A DNA stretch of 64,000 nucleotides from Diploptera punctata (taxonomy: Eukaryota > Arthropoda > Insecta > Blattodea > Blaberidae), in contig JASPKZ010009955.1 of NCBI GenBank assembly GCA_030220185.1, positions 1 through 64,000 of the forward strand, in the 5' to 3' direction. This document shows, in pieces, positions 59,067-64,000 of this stretch (position 1 is its first letter; each line of letters opens with the position of its first letter). The notes under the pieces were generated by a model. The model was not told where the DNA came from. It worked only from the letters and a program-made list of their open reading frames with translations, and did no database searches. The position numbers and the translations under genes were made by a program.

Positions 59067-60720
59067 GCCCGGGGACGTTGCGTAACTGGTAAAGCAATAT
59101 GGTACAAGCTGGAAGATTGCGGATTCGATTCCCGAAGAGGTAATTTTATTCACGCAGGTTTTCGTCTCCTGAAGAAGTGTTATACTCATTACAAGGAATC
59201 ACAAATCCTCTCTTGTAAGCCCATGTTTCCCTTAACAGAGATTTAGGCGCTCTCCCCCTACAGGGAAGAATTTGAACCATACTAATTTTGTTATACTTGT
59301 TTTCGTATAGATGTCATTTTTGAGTGTCCGTGGTCAGCGTTCCGCCTCATACTGACATCTAGGTAACCAAGGTAGTACTAGGACGGGAAATGTCGGCAAA
59401 TATTGCTTACAGGCCTTTTCATTCAGGCTTAAGGATAATCGCAAGTCCACCGCGGCCGATATCCCTAACGTTATATAAATTGTTATACAAAACGTATTCA
59501 TAATATATAAACATTCTCACGGCGCATTGCATATGCGTCTCAACCAGTTGAGTAGCAAACATACGTTCTAAGTGTAAAGCCATTGTGAGGAGCTGACAAT
59601 CCGGCTGATATCTTGCACCAGAAAGGTGTGAGTCTTAACAACTCAATATCCCAAGGCCTGCAGTGGGATAAATTACACCACTTATAGCAGTTAACCGTAA
59701 TATAAATTGGGATTTTGTGTATTTTACCTATTATACTTAGAGAAACACGTGCGTGCCTTTACATACTATTTTCATGTAATTTTATTGTGTTTTTAAACTT
59801 CATTGTTTTCGTAACTTTTACATTAAATTAACCCAATCGATGATAATGGTGAAGGGAAACAAACAACTTAAAAATGTATAATTTTGAAGTCTAAGAACAA
59901 ATAGACGCCCAGCAATAAATAAAAAAATTTAGAGAATTGTGAAAAATATTGATAATATGGATATTTCAAACAATACGTGTGTAACCTAGAGTTCATAAAA
60001 ATAAGCAACGGATGGAAGAGTTGTTGGCGCGGAAATGTTCATATAATGATAATGTACAGCGTCTAAGACATTACACCTTTGTCGCAGAGCTACCGATCAT
60101 GACTTGGTTCGAGTCCCTGTGCGGAAGGAATTTACTCACTAAATGTAGGCTAGTGTGGAACGGTGTCCACCTAGAATTGTGAGGAATATATGTACCGTGT
60201 ATAAAACTTTGGGAATCTCACGGTTGACCACTTATCACACATAGCTATAACGTCTACCTCTCTGTTATACCAAGTGCCTTCCACACTTACAGCTCCATGA
60301 GTTTAATTTAATTTAAAGAAAGGAGTGGCTTATTTTTAAAGCATAATAACAAAACATTAACTAAAAGAAGGTAAAATAGAATATTTGCAAGTTTAAATAT
60401 AAATTTGTTACGTTTATTGAATGTCTGCCATTTAAACGATGATAAATATGGTATCTGAAAATGGATTTATATTTACGTGATAGAAAAAAAAGGGTTTGGC
60501 ATTCATGTGTCTAAATTTCTTAGGAGTATAAACTTCTAGATAAAACCGTTTTGAATTCAATTTGTGAAACATTCGTATTTTATTAATTCAAAATATTTTT
60601 GAATCTCACATTCAGTGGCGTTGCTTCGTAACGTACTCGTAAGTTATTGCATAATTGTTGTCAATGAAAAAGGTGCATTTTATATAAATGTTTTGTGAAA
60701 GTTGTCTTCTTTGTAAATTA
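59067..60720. repeat. R2 family, diverged copy with a SINE-like insert
   Basis: A tRNA-like segment (59,067-59,145, 'actggtaaagcaatatgg', 'cggattcgattcccga') matches 17,810-17,870 and 62,870-62,930. 'ttttacattaaattaaccc' and 'gtaacctagagttcataaaa' match 18,170-18,400. 60,055-60,295 is an insert with a B-box-like GGTTCGAGTCCC. R2 resumes at about 60,296 with 'tttaaagaaaggagtggctt' and ends near 60,660. Confidence 0.7.
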
Positions 60721-61094
60721 TTAGCGCCAAACATCATGTGGCCACCATTACCATATTCGCCATGTTTGGTAGGAATGTGTGTGTGTGAATGACGCGTTGT
60801 GTTGTCTTGGAGGAGGCACTGGCATTGAGCTGAGGCCCACCATGTGCTTGTGTGGTTAAAACAGTACGCGTGTGATCCACAGTTAAAATCCCTCTCCGGA
60901 CAACTGTAAGGCCCGGTATGTAACATTGTGAGGCTAAACCACTCTAATGTAGCGGAGAAGCCCCATATATTAATAAAACAACAAATTACATTTAGTTTTC
61001 TCTTGGAACCCCTTATTCAAAACTTCTCAAATCACAGCCTATCTTTATAACATTGTGACACTATGTTAAAATTTTGTTAATTTGACACTAGGAG
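60721..61094 (-). mobile_element. Possible SINE (unassigned), minus strand
   Basis: The minus strand of 60,740-60,945 is GC-rich relative to its surroundings and contains 'gggattttaactgtggatca', somewhat like a decayed tRNA-derived head. A 104-codon Cys-rich frame (60,612-60,926) overlaps it; I see no family in it and consider it chance. The remainder to 61,094 is spacer. Confidence 0.3.
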
Positions 61095-61760
61095 GGGGGA
61101 GTGTTTAGGAATATTTTTGGACCAAAGAGAGATGAACAGAAAGATGAATGGAGGAAACTACGTAACAATGAACTATATCGCCTTTATAGGACGCCAGATA
61201 TAATAAAAACCAGTTATGTTTCGTAGACTGTGGTGTGCAGGGCATGTGGCAAGAAAGCGGAACGACAGATGTGCAAGGAAGCTTCTTTATATGAAAACCA
61301 CAGGGAAAACGCCAGTTGGTAGATCAAGAACGAGGTTGCAGAATAACATTAAACATGATTTGAGGGAAGTAAATTATACAGGGAATGACTGAAAAAGATT
61401 AGCTCATGATAGGGATGTATAGAGAGAGAAGACTACGTAACAATGAACAACATAGTCTTTATAGGAAGCCAGATACAATAACAACCAGTTAAGTCTCGTA
61501 GACTGTGGTGTGCAGGGCATGTGCCAAGAAAGCGGAATGAGAGATGTGCAAGGAAGCCTATTTATATGAAAACCACAGGAAAAACGCCAGTTGGTAGATC
61601 AAGTGAGACGTGGCAGAATAACGTTAAACATGATTTGAGGGAAGTAGATTATAAAGGGAATGACTGAATAACATTAGCTCATGATAGGGATGTATAGAGA
61701 GCTTATGTCCGTGCTACCATGAACGTGCGGGTTCGATAATGCCATTGAGTTGGTTAGTAT
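61095..61760 (+). mobile_element. LINE-A 3' end with internal 275-bp tandem duplication
   Basis: The C-terminal RT end (a FGPKRDEQ..EWR-type segment, 'RLRNNELYRLYR', 'LWCAGHVARK', 'GKTPVGRSR') is present twice: 'ctacgtaacaatgaac' occurs at 61,158 and 61,433. The second unit runs on to the LINE-A terminus ('tatgtccgtgctaccatgaa' to about 61,750). The first unit ends early, at 'gatagggatgtatagagag', where the second begins. Confidence 0.88.
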
Positions 61761-62186
61761 GTAATATTGATGCAAGTAGAATAAATATATTACATATATT
61801 CTCTTTGTTTTCTTCTTGAACGTCGTAGACAATCTTGGTGGACTAATGGCTTCCAGTATCACCCGCCGAGAAGTGTGGATTTACAGAGCGTAGTAATACT
61901 GAGTACCGGTTTCGTCGGAAAGTCACCAAATACTTCGGCACCGTGAATATATTTATGGCACTTAAAAGAACCTCACGTTTGAACTCCGAGCATAGTATGT
62001 TGATCCTTTTCCCGCTGAGATTTGAATTGTGCTCTAATGTTAAAGACCGTCGTTAAACAGAAATAACATCATAACACTGAATGAATATTTTATCCGACTA
62101 TATATGCTCTAGCCTCTTTTGTCGGAATATTTCTGGAGTGGGTTCTAACATCCAAACTAAGATTTATTTAAGGTTATATCCCGTAG

Positions 62187-62262
62187 GAAGCTGCAAAGCA
62201 TAGTATGAAAACGCTGTGATTGCAGTGAAAGACCTGCCCGCGGACAGAATTACTATAGAACA
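62187..62262 (+). mobile_element. SINE-1 3' end fragment nested in R2 copy B
   Basis: 'gctgcaaagcatagtatgaa' and 'gctgtgattgcagtgaaaga', then 'ggacagaattactatag', match the 3' end of SINE-1 (42,520-42,585). R2 copy A lacks it at the matching site (about 17,205). Confidence 0.85.
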
Positions 62263-63439
62263 GAATATCACGTAGAATATTATCTTCTCTACGGCTAACA
62301 TTTTCCTCCTGTCCATTGATCTCTCTTCTGCCATCTTTCGTTGGAAATGTTATCTTCCGGCATTGATGCAGTTTGACACGATCTTGGAGATTAATTAATT
62401 ATTTTGTTTCTTGCCCGAGGTTTGTCCAGTAAAGGTAGCCCTACCACGGTACTTCTGATTTACTTGAAACACTCCCACACTCGTCAAGGTCATGGGACCG
62501 CTGATGGTCGTTGATATTTTTTTATTGAACAGTTGCACTTTCTAAGTTAACTTTGGGTATGATATGTGTTTGTTACGTTGTGTTGTTCTTTGCTAACTTC
62601 AGGATGTACCGGAGTCATAACTAAACACTCAGCTGGGCAGGTTATCATGTACCTATTTAATGTTTTCTTTAAGTTCACATTTATTTTCATGCGCGCAGCG
62701 CAAAAATATGCAAGTCCATTTGTGGTGCACAAAAATAAAACAAAAAAGGTGTAGAGTAAAATAAAAAAAAGAGGATGAATTAGTGTTTTGAATAAGACTA
62801 CCAACATCAGGAAAATTTCATTAAAGTATTCTGAAAAAAAACAGTCGGAAACACGTTGCGTAATTTGCTGAGGCAATATACTACAAGCCGTTAGGTTGCG
62901 AGTTCGATTCCAGATGAGGTCAGGAATTTTACTTCTTGACCAAACATTGTGGTAAGATCATGTCAATGTGTTCTACTCAGCCTCTAAAATGAATTAGTAA
63001 CAGATATGTTTTCTTGGCTAAAATGTCCTTTACACAGTGCTGAACACTTGGGACATAAGTAGTCTCCAATTGTTTAAAGAGGCGTCAGCCATAATCTCCT
63101 ACTTTTCCAATATCTCTCTGAGACCTGTGGGTATAACTTGGGGTGATGAGTGCTTTCCACCAGATAACTTGATGCCTTCACACACCCACTTCGTGATTTT
63201 TATGAAATTTGTTTTGTTAAATTTTACATTAAACTAGACCTGAAAGATTATGTTGATCTACCGAAATAACTAAATTATGTAGTGTGTAGTCTGAAAAAAA
63301 AGGAATGTCATGTATTAACTTCCAAAAGATGGAGAATTATTAAAGGAGAAAAATCAATAAGATGGATATTATAGATAACAACCAATAAGCGGAACAAAAT
63401 CGTTAATGTGGAAATTTCCATAATTAACACAGGAATCGA

Positions 63440-63715
63440 GAAAGAAACGACCTAATGTATTGTGTCTTGGTACAGGTCCACAAAACCCTATGAAGAAGGA
63501 ATTTTCTCATGGAAATAGGTCAGTAGGAGATCGGTGTCCATAGGGAAACGCCCAGTTGGTAGACCAAGAATGAGGTGGGAGAATAACATCCATGATTTAA
63601 CGGAAGTACATTATACAGTGGATGATTGGAAGACATTAGCTCAGGATAGGGATGTATGGAGAGCTTATGCCCTACCTACGGGTTCGATAGAGGCAATGAG
63701 TTAGTAGTTAGTTAC
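63440..63715 (+). mobile_element. LINE-A 3' fragment nested in R2 copy B
   Basis: 'ggaaacgcccagttggtaga', 'catgatttaacggaagta' and 'agctcaggatagggatgtat' encode the GRPR..W and DYT.DWK.LAQDRD end of LINE-A. Same relative place as 18,455-18,715, so it is a shared older insertion. Confidence 0.82.
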
Positions 63716-64000
63716 GATATCGGTGCCCACGCAGGATCGCGATGAATTTGCGCAGCTCTAATAAGTAGCGACTGTAAGAATTAGGGGACACCCTGTGGGA
63801 TCACCTTCCTCTACAAGACGTCAGCCATTAATAGATCAATTGTCTTGCAGCCTCTCGCGGTATCAAGTTTTGTTTATATTAAGGAACGGGGATGATTACT
63901 ATTAAAACAGAATGAAAGAAAATGTTATCCATAAGAATGAAAAACAGAATATTTGCAGTTTTAGAGTTAAATTTGTTTTGATTTTCAATGAGTTTAGCTT

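Larger units (their letters stand above)
61844..64000. repeat. R2 dispersed repeat, copy B (runs off the window)
   Basis: Collinear with 16,826-19,080, including the nested LINE-A fragment at 63,440-63,715. It differs by a SINE-1 3' fragment at 62,187-62,262 and by scattered indels. The copy continues past the window edge. Confidence 0.88.

Noticed and set aside
60612..60926. Cys-rich 104-codon frame that could look like a small secreted protein
   Set aside because: It overlaps a repeat-like GC-rich stretch and an R2 end, has no signal peptide, and shows no family motif.

Overview
This window looks like a repeat-saturated stretch of a large arthropod genome, most likely an insect. The signs are a degenerate block of CCTAA/TTAGG-type repeats (TTAGG is the usual insect telomere unit), Jockey-like and other LINEs, Tc1/mariner, hAT and pogo DNA transposons, a Ty3/gypsy fragment, several tRNA-derived SINE families, and AT-rich spacer. 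The species is not determinable from sequence alone; a cockroach/termite-like genome is my guess. I see no convincing single-copy host gene and no intact exon-intron gene.

Layout. 1-12,440 is a tandem satellite with a 183-bp monomer (about 67 copies) and a higher-order period of 9 or 10 monomers. 12,441-16,026 is an AT-rich flank carrying an 11-bp GC-rich minisatellite. This flank recurs at 36,555-40,463, where only one disrupted satellite monomer precedes it and a mariner has inserted. The two copies define a composite repeat family, called R1 here. A pogo-like transposase C-terminus follows at 16,028-16,830. From 16,838 to 19,880 lies a second dispersed family, R2, with further copies or pieces at about 20.9, 46.7, 55.6, 57.0, 59.1-60.7 and 61.85-64.0 kb.

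The middle (21-35 kb) holds LINE 3' ends on both strands, the TTAGG-like block (22.0-22.8 kb), a fragment of a multi-copy unknown protein family (23.5 kb), a tRNA-like gene (25.84 kb), a ~700-bp tandem duplication (26.9-28.4 kb), a LINE split by a hAT-type MITE with an 8-bp target duplication (29.1-30.4 kb), an internally deleted gypsy element (30.5-32.9 kb), and a long-armed fold-back MITE (33.46-33.98 kb). From 41 to 46.6 kb come a second copy of the unknown protein family, SINEs, a 5'-truncated LINE and a tRNA-like element inside inverted arms. At 47.16-55.56 kb two long non-LTR retrotransposons lie head to tail: a decayed endonuclease/RT LINE, then a nearly intact two-ORF Jockey-like element. 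The rest is R2 pieces, SINEs and LINE tails.

The genes here are almost all selfish elements, and most are broken. The useful information is in the nesting: paralogous empty sites, target-site duplications and shared insertions allow several events to be ordered. Family assignments rest on motifs recognised by eye; no database search was run.
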